Source: Chlorocebus sabaeus (Eukaryota > Chordata > Mammalia > Primates > Cercopithecidae). Taken from it: a DNA stretch of 64,000 bases. Shown here piece by piece: positions 11,124 through 22,110 of this stretch. The stretch lies in contig NC_132911.1 of the NCBI RefSeq assembly GCF_047675955.1, positions 70,961,133 through 71,025,132 of the forward strand, written 5' to 3'. Below the pieces are notes generated by a model. It was not told the origin of the DNA. It saw only the letters and a list, made by a program, of their open reading frames with translations, and searched no databases. Made by a program: the position numbers and the translations under genes. Within the stretch, counting starts at the first letter, position 1, and the number at the start of each line of letters is the position of its first letter.

Positions 11124-11453
11124 CATTTTCTTTATTCAACAACACGAATATGATCTCATATAATGATTACTTGAATAGAGTTTAAGATTTTTTTATAATT
11201 ATTTTTTACAGCTCTTTTGTCCTTTGAGTTTATTCCACTAGGGAAAGATATCCTTTATTTTGAAGTCATTTGAAAGAAGTCCCCTTATCAGTTAGGTCAA
11301 TTTAATTTTGGGAAGGAACCATGTTAAATGTTTTAAAATGTTTCTGCTTTTAGTCCTTATTATATTTCCTTCCACATCTCTAAATAATAAAATTATATTG
11401 TACCTTTTCTGAATTTAATTTGTACATTATTATTATTATTATTATTATTATTT
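11124..11453. other. Unassigned AT-rich intron ending in (TTA)n
   Basis: Nothing coding is seen. A (tta)n microsatellite at about 11426-11452 marks the tail of the next antisense Alu. Confidence 0.5.
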
Positions 11454-11672
11454 TTTGAGAAAGGGTCTCACTCCAGTTGCCCAGGCTGGAGTGCATTGCC
11501 CTGCTGTTGACTCACTACAACCTCAACCTCCTGGGCTCAGGTGATCCTCCCATCTCAGTCTCCCGTAGCTGCGACTACAGGCATGTTCCACCACTGCTGG
11601 CTAATTTTTTTTTTTTTAATTTTGTCAGTAGAGATGGGGTTTCATCATGTTGTCCAGGCTGGTCTCAGGCAA
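11454..11672 (-). mobile_element. Alu, 5'-truncated
   Basis: An antisense Alu from 'gagaaagggtctcactcc' to 'catgttgtccaggctggtctc', then directly into L1-like sequence. The Alu head is absent. Confidence 0.86.
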
Positions 11673-12714
11673 TCCACAGCCTTCGGCAACTACCAATCTG
11701 TTTTCTGTTTCTATGCAATAGGCTAAATGCCTGTAACATGCTAAATGAAATAAACCAGACATCAGAGGTAAGAACTGTATGATTCCATTTATATGGAATA
11801 TAAATATAAATATAGCATAATGTTTTCAAGGTTCATTCATTTTGTAGCATGTATCAGTACTTCATTCCTTTTCATGGCTGGGTAATAATTATTCCATTGA
11901 ATGTATATACCACAGTTTATCCATTCATTAGCTGATGGACACATGGGTTATTTTCACCTCTTGAGTATTGTGAACAGTGCTGCTGTGAAAAATATGTACA
12001 AGTATTTGTTTGAATACATATTTTCAGCTTTTTGGGGGGCATATATCTAGAAGTAGAATTGCTGGGTCATACAGAAATACTGTGTTAAACTTTTTGAGAA
12101 ACCTCAAAATTGTTTTCTACAGCAGCCACACCATTTTACATTTTCACCACCAATGTACAAGGCTTCAGCTTCTCCACATCCTCACCAACACTTAGTTTTC
12201 ACTTTTTTAATTACTGCCATCCTAGTGAGTGTGAATTGGTATCTCATCGTGATTTGGATTTGCATTTCCCTAATGACTAATGTTGTTGAGCAACTCTTAT
12301 GTGCCTGTGGCCATTTGTATATCTGCTTTGGAGAAATGCCTATTTAAGTCTTTTAACTACTTTAAAATTGGATTACTTGTCTTTACTGTTGAGTCAAACA
12401 AGTTTTTTACATATTCTGGACACTAGACTCTTATAGGATATGTAATTTGCAAATATTTTCTCCCACTACGGTTAAATTTGCTCTTATTTTTATTGTTGGT
12501 GAGTTGAAAGGTGAGGTCATTGATTTGAGCTTTTTTTTCTTTTCCAATATGGGCAATACCTTCTAAGTACTACTTTAGGGCACTCCACAACGTTTGATAT
12601 GTTATATTTTCATTTTCATTCAGTGCAAAATATGTTCTAATTTTCCTTTCAATTTCTTCTTTGACCCATGGGTTATTAGGGTTGTATATTTGGATTCAAA
12701 ATATTTGGATTTTG

Positions 12715-13010
12715 GCCAGGCATGGTGGCTCGCGCCTGTAATCCCAGCACTTTAGGAGGCCGAGGTGGGTGGATCACCTGAGGTCAGGAGTTCTAGACCA
12801 GCCTGGCTAACATGGTGAAACTCCGTCTCTACTAAAAATACAAAAAATTAGCTGGGCGTGGTGGTGGGCACCTGTAGTCTCAGCTACTAGGGAGGCTGAG
12901 GCAGGAGAATGATGTGAACCTGGGAGGCAGAGCCTGCAGTGAGCCAAGATCATGCCGCTGCACTCCATCCTGGGCAACAGAGCAAGACTCCGTCAAAAAA
13001 AAAAAAAAAA
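12715..13010 (+). mobile_element. AluS-like, full length
   Basis: A dimeric sense Alu with 18-bp poly(A) inside the antisense L1. It is flanked by near-identical 'ttggatttt/ttagatttt'. Confidence 0.92.
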
Positions 13011-13213
13011 AATTAGATTTTTCCAAATATCTTGCTGTTACTGATTTCTAATTTAATTTTATTATAGTTAGAGAACATACTTTGTGTGATTTGAATTGTT
13101 TTAGGTTTATTGAGTTTATGGCTCAGAATATGATCTGCCTCAGTGAATATCTTATGTACACATGAAAAGTATATATATTTTATTTTGGGGTGTTCTACAA
13201 ATATCAATTAAGT

Positions 13214-13507
13214 TGGCCAGGTGTGGTGGCTCACACCTGTAATCCCAGCACTTTGGAAGGCTGATGTGGGTGCATCGCTTGAGGCCAGAAGTTTGAGACC
13301 AGCCTGGCCAACATGGCAAAACCCTGTCTCTACTAAAGATACAAAAATTAGCTGGGTCTGGTGGCGTGTGCCTGTAGTTTCAGCTACTCGAGAGGCTGAG
13401 GCAGGAGAATTGCTTGAACCTAGGAGGCAGAGAGGTTGCAGTGAGCCAAGATTGCAACTGCATTTCAGCCTGGGCGACAGAGCAAGACCGTCTTAAAGAA
13501 AAAAAAA
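13214..13507 (+). mobile_element. Alu, full length
   Basis: A dimeric sense Alu ('ggccaggtgtggtggctcac') whose short A-tail runs into a TA/TG microsatellite. Confidence 0.92.
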
Positions 13508-13551
<44 letters not shown>

Positions 13552-13573
13552 GTGTGTGTATATATATGTATAA
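13508..13573. repeat. (TA)n(TG)n microsatellite
   Basis: Alternating ta and tg blocks directly after an Alu A-tail, a common birthplace of microsatellites. It is likely length-polymorphic. Confidence 0.9.
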
Positions 13574-13880
13574 AATCTCAAGATGTTTAATAGTGTTATT
13601 TAGATCTTCTATATACTTGCTGAATTTCTCTCTACTTGTGTTATTATGAAAGGGATTTTGAAACTTCTAACTATAATTGTGGGTGTATCTATTTCTTCTT
13701 GAAGGATTTTCAGTTTTTGTTCATATATTTTGAAGCTCTGTTATTAAGTGCATAAATGTGTAGAATTATGTCCTCTTGATAAACTGGCCCCTTTATCGTT
13801 ATGAAATGACCTTCTCTTTCCACAGTAATATTATTTGCTTTGAAATATTCTTTATATATTCATATAGCTGCTCTAGCTTT

Positions 13881-14171
13881 CTTTTTTTTGAGATGGAGTT
13901 TTGCTCTTGTTGCCCAGGTTGGAGTGCAATGGCGCAATCTCCGCTCACTGCAATCTCCGCCTCCCGGGTTCAAGTGATTCTCCTGCCTCACACTCCCAAG
14001 CTGCTGGGATTACACGCATGCGCTACCACACCTGGCTATTTTTGTATTTTTAGTAGAGACGGGATTTCTCCATGTTGGTCAGGCTGGTCTCGAACTCCCG
14101 ACCTCAGGTGATCTGCCTGCCTCAGCCTCCCAAAGTGTTGGGATTACGGGCGTGAGCCACCGTGCCTGGTC
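13881..14171 (-). mobile_element. AluS-like, full length
   Basis: A dimeric antisense Alu, short poly(T), inside the old L1, ending 'ccaccgtgcctggtc'. Confidence 0.92.
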
Positions 14172-14344
14172 AAGTTTGTCTTTCATATTGCTATTTGTTT
14201 TATATTTATCTGTTCTTTGTTTCATTTTTCTTCATTTTCTGCCTTATTTTGGATTAAGCATTATTATCCCATTTTATGTCCTTTGTTCCCTTATTAGTTA
14301 TAACTCCTGTTTTTCCTTTTAATGGTTATTTTATTTTAGGATTG

Positions 14345-14358
14345 AAGTATGTATCTTT
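14345..14358 (+). repeat. Target-site duplication, left (securin retrocopy)
   Basis: 'aagtatgtatcttt' matches 'aagtatatatcttt' at 15038-15051 with one mismatch. The pair brackets the securin pseudogene and supports L1-mediated retroposition. Confidence 0.7.
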
Positions 14359-15037
14359 TTTCTGTTAAACAAATAATGCTTTATTAATACAAATACCCAC
14401 AAACTCTAAAGCACTAAGAAATTTAAAATATCTATGTCAGAACAAACAGGTGGCAATTCAACATCCAGGGTCAACAGAATACTTGAAGGAGACTGCAACA
14501 GATTGGATTCCCATGGTGGAGAGGGCATCTTCACAGCTTTTCAAGCTCTCTCTCCTCATCAAGGATCATGAGAGGCACTCCACTCAAGGGGAGATGTGGA
14601 ATCTGGTGCTCTTCAGGCAGGTCAAAACTCTCAAAGCCTAGAGAATTGAAGGGGAATAATTTTTCTATTTCTGGATAGGCATCATCTGAGGCAGGAACAG
14701 AGCTTTTTGCTTTAACAGTCTTCTCAGTCATCTTTTTGGCATAAAAGATTGGCTGTTTTTGTTTGAGGGGTCCATTGGTCTTTACTGACTTTTCTGTAGC
14801 TCTGTTGACAGTTCCCAAAGCCTTCCTGGTAGCTTTAGGTAAGGCTGGTAGAACATTGAATGTTTTGCCGAAATGTGGTGTTGAAACTTAAGATCTCCCA
14901 TCTAAGGCTGTGATTGAAGGTCCAGACCCCAGCTTCAGCCCATCCTTTGCAGCCACAAGGGTACCTGGTTCTCCATTTTCCTTATCAACATAGATCAGAG
15001 TAGCCATTCTGGATTATTGCTGCTCTCAACCAGATTT
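14359..15037 (-). pseudogene. PTTG3P: Processed securin (PTTG) pseudogene, PTTG3P ortholog by position
   Basis: The minus strand starts at ATG 15007 and reads MATLIYVDKENGEP..., the securin N terminus with its KEN box (residues 9-11). A destruction-box segment RKALGTVNR and the acidic middle (DDAYPEIEKLFPF) follow. Securin inhibits separase and is degraded by APC/C. This copy is intronless, has a short A-rich 3' end (14359-14364) after an AATAAA-containing 3' UTR, and has 14-bp target duplications. Two lesions break it. Codon 40, normally Gln (CAA), is TAA at 14888-14890. A deletion of about 25 nt at about 14533/14534 (size judged from memory of the parent) shifts frame into TGA and removes the proline-rich PxxP region and C terminus. 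Human PTTG3P, at the same locus, keeps an open frame as far as I recall. The copy lies antisense to SGK3. Confidence 0.92.
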
Positions 15038-15051
15038 AAGTATATATCTTT

Positions 15052-15578
15052 AATTTATTACAGTCTATCTTCATTTGAATTATACCACATCACTTATAGA
15101 ATACTTACACTTATAGGATATATCTTACAATAGTATACTTCCATGTCTCTAATGCTAGCTTTTATAATACTGTTGTCATATATTTTACTGATACATTAGA
15201 TATAAACCCACAATAAGTTATTACTATTTTTGTTTAAAGTTGTTAACTTTTAGAGATTTAAATTATTAAAAAATCAAAATGTGTTTACTTCTGTTGTTAC
15301 TATTTCAAGTGCTCTTCATTTCTTAGTAATTTCCAGAAATCCAGAATAACTTTTCTATGTCTGAAGGGCTTCCTTGAATGTTTCTTGTTGTATGAGTCAA
15401 CTGGTTATGAATTTTTCAGCTTTTTTTTCAGTCTGAAAAAATCTTTATGTAGCTTTATATATCTTTGATCTTTATGTGTCTTTGATTTTGAAGGATATTT
15501 GTGCTAGGTAAAGAATTTTAGGTTGACAAATTTTTTTATTCAGTACGTTATAGATGTTGCTGTACTTCTTGCTTGTAA
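15052..15578. other. Antisense old L1 or unassigned AT-rich sequence
   Basis: AT-rich sequence between the securin copy and the next Alu. It probably continues the interrupted antisense L1 ('gtgctaggtaaagaatttt'-type words near 15500). Nothing else is seen. Confidence 0.45.
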
Positions 15579-15888
15579 TTTTTTTTTTTTTTTTTTTTGA
15601 GACGGAATCTTGCTTTGTCACCCAGGCTGGAGTACAGTGGTGCCATCTCAGCTCACTGCAACCTCTGCCCCCCAGGTTCAAGTGATTCTTCTGCCTCAGC
15701 CTCCTGAGGAGCTGGAATTACAGACATGCGCCACCACACCCGGCTAATTTTTGTATTTTTAGTAGAGTCGGGGTTTCACCATATTTGCCAGGCTCATCTC
15801 AAATTCCTGACCTCAGGTGATCTGCCCATTGCCCTCCTCCGCCTCCTACAAGTGTGGGGATTACAGGCATGAGCCACTGTGCCCGGCC
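15579..15888 (-). mobile_element. AluS-like, full length
   Basis: A dimeric antisense Alu with about 20 T. Short 'cttgta' repeats flank it (15572 and 15889). Confidence 0.92.
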
Positions 15889-16247
15889 ACTTGTACTATT
15901 TCTGATGAGAAATATGCTGACATTTTTAACTTTGTTCCTCCGTATATAACATATATTTTCTTCTGGCTGCTATTAAGACCTTATCACTGGTTTTTAGTAC
16001 TTTTATTATGATGTGCCTTGGTGTAGTTTTCTTCATGTTTCTAGTGTTTGAATTCATTGCACTTGCCAGATCTGTGAGTTTATAGTTTTCATCTAATCTG
16101 GGAATATGTCAGCCATAATTTCTACAAATGTGTTTTCCTATCGCATCCTCCAACACCTTCCTTATCTTCTCCTTCAGGGAATCTAATTGCAAGTATATTA
16201 GGCTGCTTAAATTTTTCCACAGCTCATCGATTCTCTTTACGTTTCTC

Positions 16248-16545
16248 TTTTTTTTGGTTTTTTGAAACAGAGCCTCACTCTGTTGCCCAGGCTAGAGTGC
16301 AGTGGCACAATCTCTGCTCACTGAAACCTCTGCCTCCTGGCTTCAAATGATTCTCATGCCTCAGACTCCCAAGTAGCTGGGACTACAGGTATGCACCACC
16401 ATGCCCATCTAATTTTTGTATTTTTAGTAGAGATGGGATTTTGCCATGTTGGCCAGGCTGATCTTGAACTCCAGGCCTCAAGTGATCCATCTGCCTCAGC
16501 CTCTCAAAATGCTGGGATTACAGGTGTGGGTTACTGCACCTGGCC
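16248..16545 (-). mobile_element. AluS/J-like, full length
   Basis: A dimeric antisense Alu with an impure T-tract, ending 'tactgcacctggcc', within the old L1. Confidence 0.92.
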
Positions 16546-16770
16546 TTAATTCTTTTTTCTATCTACATTTTAGAAAGTTTCTATTGCTGTCTTCAAGTTT
16601 ACTAATCTTTTCTTCTGTAATGTCTAGTCTTCTGTTAATCCTATCCAGTGTATTTTCCACTTTAGAGATTATTGTTTTCATCTCTAAAAGTCGGATTTGA
16701 AATGTTATACTTTCTTTGTCTCTACTTAACTTTTTGAATATATTACTATTGTTGTTATTATTATTATTAT

Positions 16771-16889
16771 TTTGTAGAAATGGGATCTCCCTATGTTGCC
16801 CAAGCTGGTCTTGAACTCCTGAAATGAAGGGATCTTCTTACCTTGTCCTCTCAAAGTGGGATTACAGGCGTGAGCCACCAAGACCTGCC
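16771..16889 (-). mobile_element. Alu left-monomer fragment
   Basis: Only the 'tttgtagaaatgggatctcc' to 'gtgagccaccaagacctgcc' part of an antisense Alu is present, preceded by (tta)n. Confidence 0.84.
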
Positions 16890-16975
16890 TACATTACCAT
16901 TATAATAACTGTTTTAATGTCCTAGTCAGCTAATTCTAACATCTATGTCAGTTGCAGGTCAGTTTTAGTGATTAC

Positions 16976-17272
16976 TTTTTTTTTTTTTTGAAACAGAGTC
17001 TCGCTCTATTGCCCAGGCTGGAGTGCAGTGGGGCAATCTCCGCTCACTGCAAGCTCCACCTCCCGGGTTCACGCCATTCTCCTGCCTCAGCTTCCCTAGT
17101 ATCTGGGACTAAAGACGCCCACTGCCACGCCCAGCTAATTTTTTTGTATTTTCAGTAGAGACAGAGTTTCCCCGTGTTCACCATGATGGTCTTGATCTCC
17201 TGACCTCATGATCCGCCCGCCTCAGCCTTACAAAGTGCTGGGATTACAGGCGTGAGCCACTGCACCCGGCCC
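16976..17272 (-). mobile_element. AluY-like, full length, clear TSD
   Basis: A low-divergence antisense Alu bracketed by 'tagtgattacttttt' (16966-16980 and 17274-17288), a perfect target duplication. Confidence 0.95.
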
Positions 17273-17417
17273 CTAGTGATTACTTTTTAATCTCATTATT
17301 GGTCATATTTTTCTGTTTCTTTGCATGCCTTGTAATACTGAATGCCACATATTCAATATTGAATGTCAGACATTGTGATTTTTTTCCTTGCTGGATGCTG
17401 GATATTTTTCTATTCTT

Positions 17418-17527
17418 ATAAATATGCCTGGATTTTAATTTGAGATAGAGTTAAATTACTAGGAAATAGTTCATAAATATGCCTGGATTTTAATTTGAGA
17501 TAGAGGTAAATTACTAGGAAATAGTTC
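17418..17527 (+). repeat. 55-bp tandem duplication inside the old L1
   Basis: Two head-to-tail 55-bp units (17418-17472 and 17473-17527) start 'ataaatatgcctggatttta' and differ by one base (t/g in 'agagttaaat/agaggtaaat'). The near-identity within a heavily diverged L1 shows that the duplication is far younger than the element. Confidence 0.95.
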
Positions 17528-17551
17528 AATCTTTTCAGATCTTACTTCCAT

Positions 17552-17575
17552 TTTTTTTTTTTTTTTTTTTTTTTG
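17552..17575. repeat. Poly(T) tract
   Basis: A pure run of about 24 T not followed by Alu sequence ('ggcaggacccaagcag' follows). It is an isolated homopolymer within the antisense L1. Confidence 0.85.
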
Positions 17576-18200
17576 GCAGGACCCAAGCAGTATTTATTCT
17601 AGGGCTAATTCCTCCCCAGTTTAAGTAAGGTAAGACTCTTCTTAGTATTCTACCTCCATTGAGTTAGGAGCGTTTCTAGTCTACCTGATGGGAACAGTCA
17701 CTATTCCTGGCCCTCTGTGAGTTTCCAGTGGTATTCTGTCTAATGCTTTCTTATGTTTTTTTCTTTGCTGTACTTTTTATAGTTTCTTCACATGCATGCA
17801 CTGATCTGCATTGTCACATTCTCCGGGAGAACCTTCGGCAGGTCTCTAGGGTTCTCTGTGCACTTAACTTCCTCTTGTACACTGTCTTGTGAACTGTAAC
17901 CATCTTGTTCTTCCTGGATTCATAGCCGAATCATCTCAACTCGGGGAGTCTGCTGGGCTCTCCTTCATTCCACTTCCTATGTCATGGTGTGTAAGGTATC
18001 TGAAAGTAGTAAGCTGGGGTAAACTTCGTTTGCTTAGGAATCATTTTCTTTCACTGCCTGATATCCAGTATCTTGAAAACAGATGTTTTATATATTTTGT
18101 CTGGCTCTTTTTCCTTTTTCCTTTTGGTTGGTTCAGGTGGGAGGGCCAATTTGGTCCTTATTACTCCATGTTGGCTGGATTCAGAAGTCCCCTAAGGCTT

Positions 18201-18724
18201 TACTCTTAATAGTCACTTCACATTTTGAAGAGAGGTAGAGAAAAGTTCCAAGAGTCTATTACCAATAGCCTCTGGTACAACCCACTCTATAGATGAAGTG
18301 TGATTGTTATTTAGTCTATTTAATACTTCTTAAATCTCTAGAACATTATAAAGGTTTGCTGTGACTAGTGATTTATAGATTGTTTGGGACAGACTTTAGA
18401 ACTCTGGGGCCTCCCTGAAATGTGCCGTTGACATTTTCAAAACACAAGGGGCCATTGATAGATTGCAAATCAGTCTTTACTCTTACTTGGTAGTCATTCT
18501 GCAAACTGGGCTCTGTTTCTATTTTACCATCTGGGTAAGGTTGCAGTTAAGGAAAATTTACTCTCTAAAGACCTTAATGGTACATAGAGCTTGCTAACAT
18601 AGAGAATTTGCTGTGATTCAAGGGTTTATTTCTAGAACACTGAAAACCTTTCTAGTCCAACTCCAAGAAATGCTGTGTGATTCTTTTTCACTTATTCTTG
18701 AGGATGTCTTTGAAATTAAAAGAG
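18201..18724. other. Unassigned intron
   Basis: No gene, RNA gene or clear repeat is recognised. Confidence 0.5.
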
Positions 18725-19028
18725 GAGCCGGGCGCGGTGGCTCATGCCTGTAATCCCAGCACTTTGGGAGGCTGAGGTGGGCGGATTACGAGGTCAGGAG
18801 TTTGAGACCAGCCTGACTAACATGGAGAAACCCCATCTCTACTAAAATAGAATTAGCTGGGCGTGGTGGTGCGTGCCTGTAATCCCAGCTACTTGGGAGG
18901 CTGAGGCAGGAGAATCACTTGAACCTGGGAGGCGGAGGTTGCAGCGAGCCGAGCTCGCACCATTGCACTCCAGCCTGGGCAACAAGAGCGAAACTCTTGT
19001 CTGAAAAAAAAAAAAAAAAAAAAAAAAA
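18725..19028 (+). mobile_element. AluS-like, full length
   Basis: A dimeric sense Alu with ~26 A, flanked by 'aaaagagga'-type direct repeats. Confidence 0.93.
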
Positions 19029-19458
19029 GAGGAAGCTCTCACTATCTTATTTCCATGAAAAAGAAAAGACCAGTGTTTTAGTATTTAGTGAAGGAGAGAG
19101 AGGACTTAAGGAAAGTTGAAAATAATCATGGACTGATTAATATATTTTTAAGCATTTACTATGGGTATACCACTTGTTTGGGCAATGAGGTGAAGAAGAG
19201 TGGGTAGGTTACTTTTTATTTACCTCCATGAATCTCAAAGACTTAGTCTTCCAAAAAAGTCTTATCATTTACTTTTCCATTTTTATGAATCAGTCACATG
19301 TAACTGCCAATCAAAGCATTTGGTTAGCATGAAGTAACTGGTGTTACTTCAGTATCATAATATTTCAGAGAAAAACAGAATCTTGCTGTTATAGGTAATC
19401 TGAACAGCCTAATTATGGATGAATCTATAATTTCTTTTCACCTTCTTAAGATATTGAA
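19029..19458. other. Unassigned intron
   Basis: No recognisable feature. AT-rich, no reading frame of note. Confidence 0.5.
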
Positions 19459-19625
19459 TTTTTTTTTTTTCTTAAGACGGGAGTCTTGCTGTGTTGCCCA
19501 GGCTGGAGTGCAGTGGCACGATCTCACCTCACTGCAAGCTCCCCCTGCTGGGTTCACGCCATTCTTCTGCCTCAGCCTCCTGAGTAGCTGGGATTACAGA
19601 CACCCGCCACTACGCCTGGCTAATT
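19459..19625 (-). mobile_element. Alu right part, joined to a second Alu
   Basis: An antisense Alu that stops at 'cctggctaattttt' where a new antisense Alu begins in the T-run. The outer target word 'aagatattgaa' (19448-19458) recurs only after the second Alu (19935-19945), so the pair behaves as one insertion unit. Confidence 0.9.
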
Positions 19626-19932
19626 TTTTTTTTTTTTTTTTTTTTTGAGACAGAGTCTCGCTCTGTTGCCCAGGCTGGAGTACAGTGGGGCAATCTCAGC
19701 TCACTGCAATCTCTGCCCCCCAGGTTCACGCCATTCTCCTGCCTCAGCCTCCTGAGTAGCTGGGACTACAGGCGCCCCCCACCATGCCCAGCTAATTTTT
19801 TTTTGTATTTTTTTAGTAGAGACGGGGTTTCACCATGTTAGCCAGGATGATCTCGATCTCCTGACCTTGTGATTAGCCCGCCTCGGCCTCCCAAAGTGCT
19901 GGGATTACAGGAATGAGCCACAGCGCCCAGCC
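19626..19932 (-). mobile_element. AluY/S-like, full length
   Basis: A dimeric antisense Alu with ~23 T, directly following the truncated Alu at 19459-19625. Confidence 0.93.
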
Positions 19933-20001
19933 TCAAGATATTGAAAACTTTTATTCCTGGTTGACTGGGGCCTGGGGACATCTAGTAAATAGTTTTAAAT
20001 T

Positions 20002-20289
20002 GGCTGGGTGTGGCTCATACCTGTAATCCCAGCACTTTGGGAGGCTGAGGCCAGCAAATCACTTGAGGTCAGAAGTTTGAGATCAGCCTGGCCAACATCA
20101 TGAAACCTCACCTCTAGTAAGAATATAAAAATTAGCCAGGCGTGGTAGTGCATTCCTGTAATCCCAGCTACTCGGGAGGCTGAGGCAGCAGAATTGGTTG
20201 AGCCTGGGAGGTAGAGGTTGCAGGGAGCCAAGATTGCGCCACTGCACTCTAGCCTGAGTTACAGAGCGAGACTCTGTCTCAAAAAAAAA
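20002..20289 (+). mobile_element. Alu, full length
   Basis: A dimeric sense Alu ('ggctgggtgtggctcatacc') with a short poly(A). 'gttttaaat/gtttaaag' flanks are a weak TSD. Confidence 0.92.
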
Positions 20290-20321
20290 GGTTTAAAGTT
20301 TAGTTTTAGAGATAAATATTC

Positions 20322-20610
20322 TTTTTTGTTTGTTTTGAGACAGGCTTTTCCTCTGTCACCCAGGCTGGAGTGCAGTGGTGCAATCATGACTCACTGTAGC
20401 CTTGACCACCTGGGCTCAAGTGATCCTCTCACTTAAGCCTCATAAGTAGCTGGGATTAATTAGCCAGGGACCATGCCTGGTTAATTTTTTTATAGAGATG
20501 GGATCTTGCTGTATTGCTGCAGCTACTCTGGAACACCAGGGCTCAAGAAATCCTCCCGTCTTGGCCTCCCAAAGTACTGGGATTACAGGCATGAGCCACT
20601 GTGCCCAGCA
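20322..20610 (-). mobile_element. AluJ-like
   Basis: An antisense Alu between two copies of 'agataaatattc' (20310-20321 and 20611-20622), a target duplication that is reused by the next Alu. Confidence 0.93.
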
Positions 20611-20622
20611 AGATAAATATTC

Positions 20623-21140
20623 TTTTTTTTTTTTTTTTTTGAGGCAGGGTCTCACTCTGTCACCCAAGCTGGAGTGCAGTGGCGTAATCTCGGCTCATTG
20701 CAGCCTGTACCTTCTAGGGTCAAGCGATCCTCCTATCTCAGCCTCCCAAGTAGCTGGGACTACAGACGTGCACCACTACACCTGGCTCATTTTTTTTTTT
20801 TTGAGACAGAGTCTCGCTCTGTTGCCCAGGCTGGAGTGCAGTGGCACGATCTCGGCTCACTGCAAGCTCTGCTTCCTGGGTTCATGCCATTCTCCTGCCT
20901 CAGCCTCCTGAGTAGCTGGGACTACAGGTGCCTGCCACCACGCCTGGCTAATTTTTTTGTATTTTTAGTAGAGACGGGGTTTCACCATGTTCACCTGGCT
21001 AATTTTTAAATTTTTTTGTAGAGATGGGGTTTCATCATGTTGCTCAGGCTGGTCTCAAACTCCACTCTTGAGCTCAAGTGATCTGCCTGCCTTGGCCTCC
21101 CAAAGTGCTGGGATTACAGGTGTGAGCCACCATAACTGGC
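20623..21140 (-). mobile_element. Alu split by a second Alu (20788-20991)
   Basis: The outer antisense Alu runs 20623-20787, is interrupted, then resumes at 20992-21140. A third diverged copy of the target word ('gagataaagattct') follows. Rejoining across the inner element gives an ordinary dimeric Alu. Confidence 0.92.
20788..20991 (-). mobile_element. 5'-truncated Alu nested within an Alu
   Basis: Inserted into the outer Alu with a 9-bp duplication 'cacctggct' (20779-20787 and 20992-21000). It ends at 'ttcaccatgt', so the element's own 5' ~100 bp is missing. Confidence 0.93.
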
Positions 21141-21614
21141 TTGAGATAAAGATTCTAAATAGCAGAAAACAAAACAAAGTAGCCCTGCTACATGCTAACG
21201 TGAGTGGTGCAGATCCTAAGTAGTATAGCATTTTATTGCATAGAGACGTCCCTGAGCTGGGCTATTGTAGTCAAGACAGGTAGCTAGGACTGAGAAGAGG
21301 GTATTCCAGCTGGGAGGCAGTGGGTTTGCATGTACAGTGGCAGAGATGTGAGCTATAAGTCATGGATTCTGTACGTTGAGGAGACAGTCTGTCAAACAGC
21401 TGAGTACACACGAGTGAGTTGGAGATTAGGTGGGAAATGTAGGTTAGGATCAGATCAAACACCCTGAGTTCTTTGAATCTGTTCTTTATACAGAGATGGC
21501 AGTGAAAATGGAAGAGTCATTGAGGAGACTCTGTAAAGGAGAAAGCCAAGGACCTGGTGACCAAACGTGAGGACTGAGAAGGAAGAGTCAAAGGTTTTGA
21601 GTTAGGGCAAGAAC
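21141..21614. other. Unassigned intron
   Basis: Weak ancient-repeat words near 21290-21560 ('gggtattccagctgggag', 'ggcagagatgtgagc') are present, with no gene. Confidence 0.4.
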
Positions 21615-22110
21615 AATACAGTATTACCCCCTTAGCCAAGGGGGTACCTTCTAAAACTCCCAGTGGTTCCCTGAAACTGCGGATAGTGCTGAACTGCAAT
21701 CTAAACTATGTTTTTTTCCTATGTATACATGCCTACAATAATGTTTACTCTCTAAATTAGGCACAGTAAGAGATTAACTACCATAACTAATAATAAAATA
21801 CAATTATAACAATATGTCAGCATCACAACTCTTGCACTTTGGGGCCATCATGAAGTAAAATAAGGGTTCCTTGAACACAAGCACTGTGACACCTCTACAG
21901 CCGACCTGATGATAGAGATGCTTACTAAGTGACTAGCAGGTGGGTAACATCTGCAGCATGGACAAACTGGACAGAGGGAGGCTTCACATTGAAGGTAGAT
22001 GGAGTGGGATAGCGTGAGATCTTATCACACTGCTCAGAACAGCACACCATTTAAAACTTATTGTTTATTTCTAGAATTTTCCATTTAATTTTTTCAGACT
22101 GTGGGTCAAA
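21615..22110 (+). mobile_element. Tigger/MER44-like DNA transposon remnant
   Basis: Words in order match a TcMar-Tigger nonautonomous element: 'ccctgaaactgcggatag', 'aattaggcacagtaagagat', 'ataataaaatacaattataa', and toward the right end 'gaattttccatttaattttt'. Termini are degraded and no transposase frame remains. Confidence 0.55.

Larger units (their letters stand above)
11673..18200 (-). mobile_element. Composite old L1 (L1M-type) in antisense, interrupted many times
   Basis: Between the interrupting Alus, the plus strand reads as the reverse complement of an old L1. Examples: 11820-12480 ('ccattcattagctgatgg', 'tagaattgctgggtca', 'tttgcatttccctaatgac'); 13620-13870 ('ctctgttattaagtgcata', 'cctctt' ... 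'tatcgttatgaaatgacc'); 15900-16250; 16555-16740; 17280-17550 (the 'gccagacattgtgatttt'-like block). ORF2-like reading frames are destroyed by stops and indels. It may be one element or neighbouring pieces. It hosts the securin pseudogene and about nine Alus. Confidence 0.7.

Noticed and set aside
20498..21009. Open frames of 111-137 codons
   Set aside because: They read through antisense Alu sequence (the recurrent SPRLECSG / SSWDYR type of peptide). They are shadows of repeats, as are most of the frames in this window.
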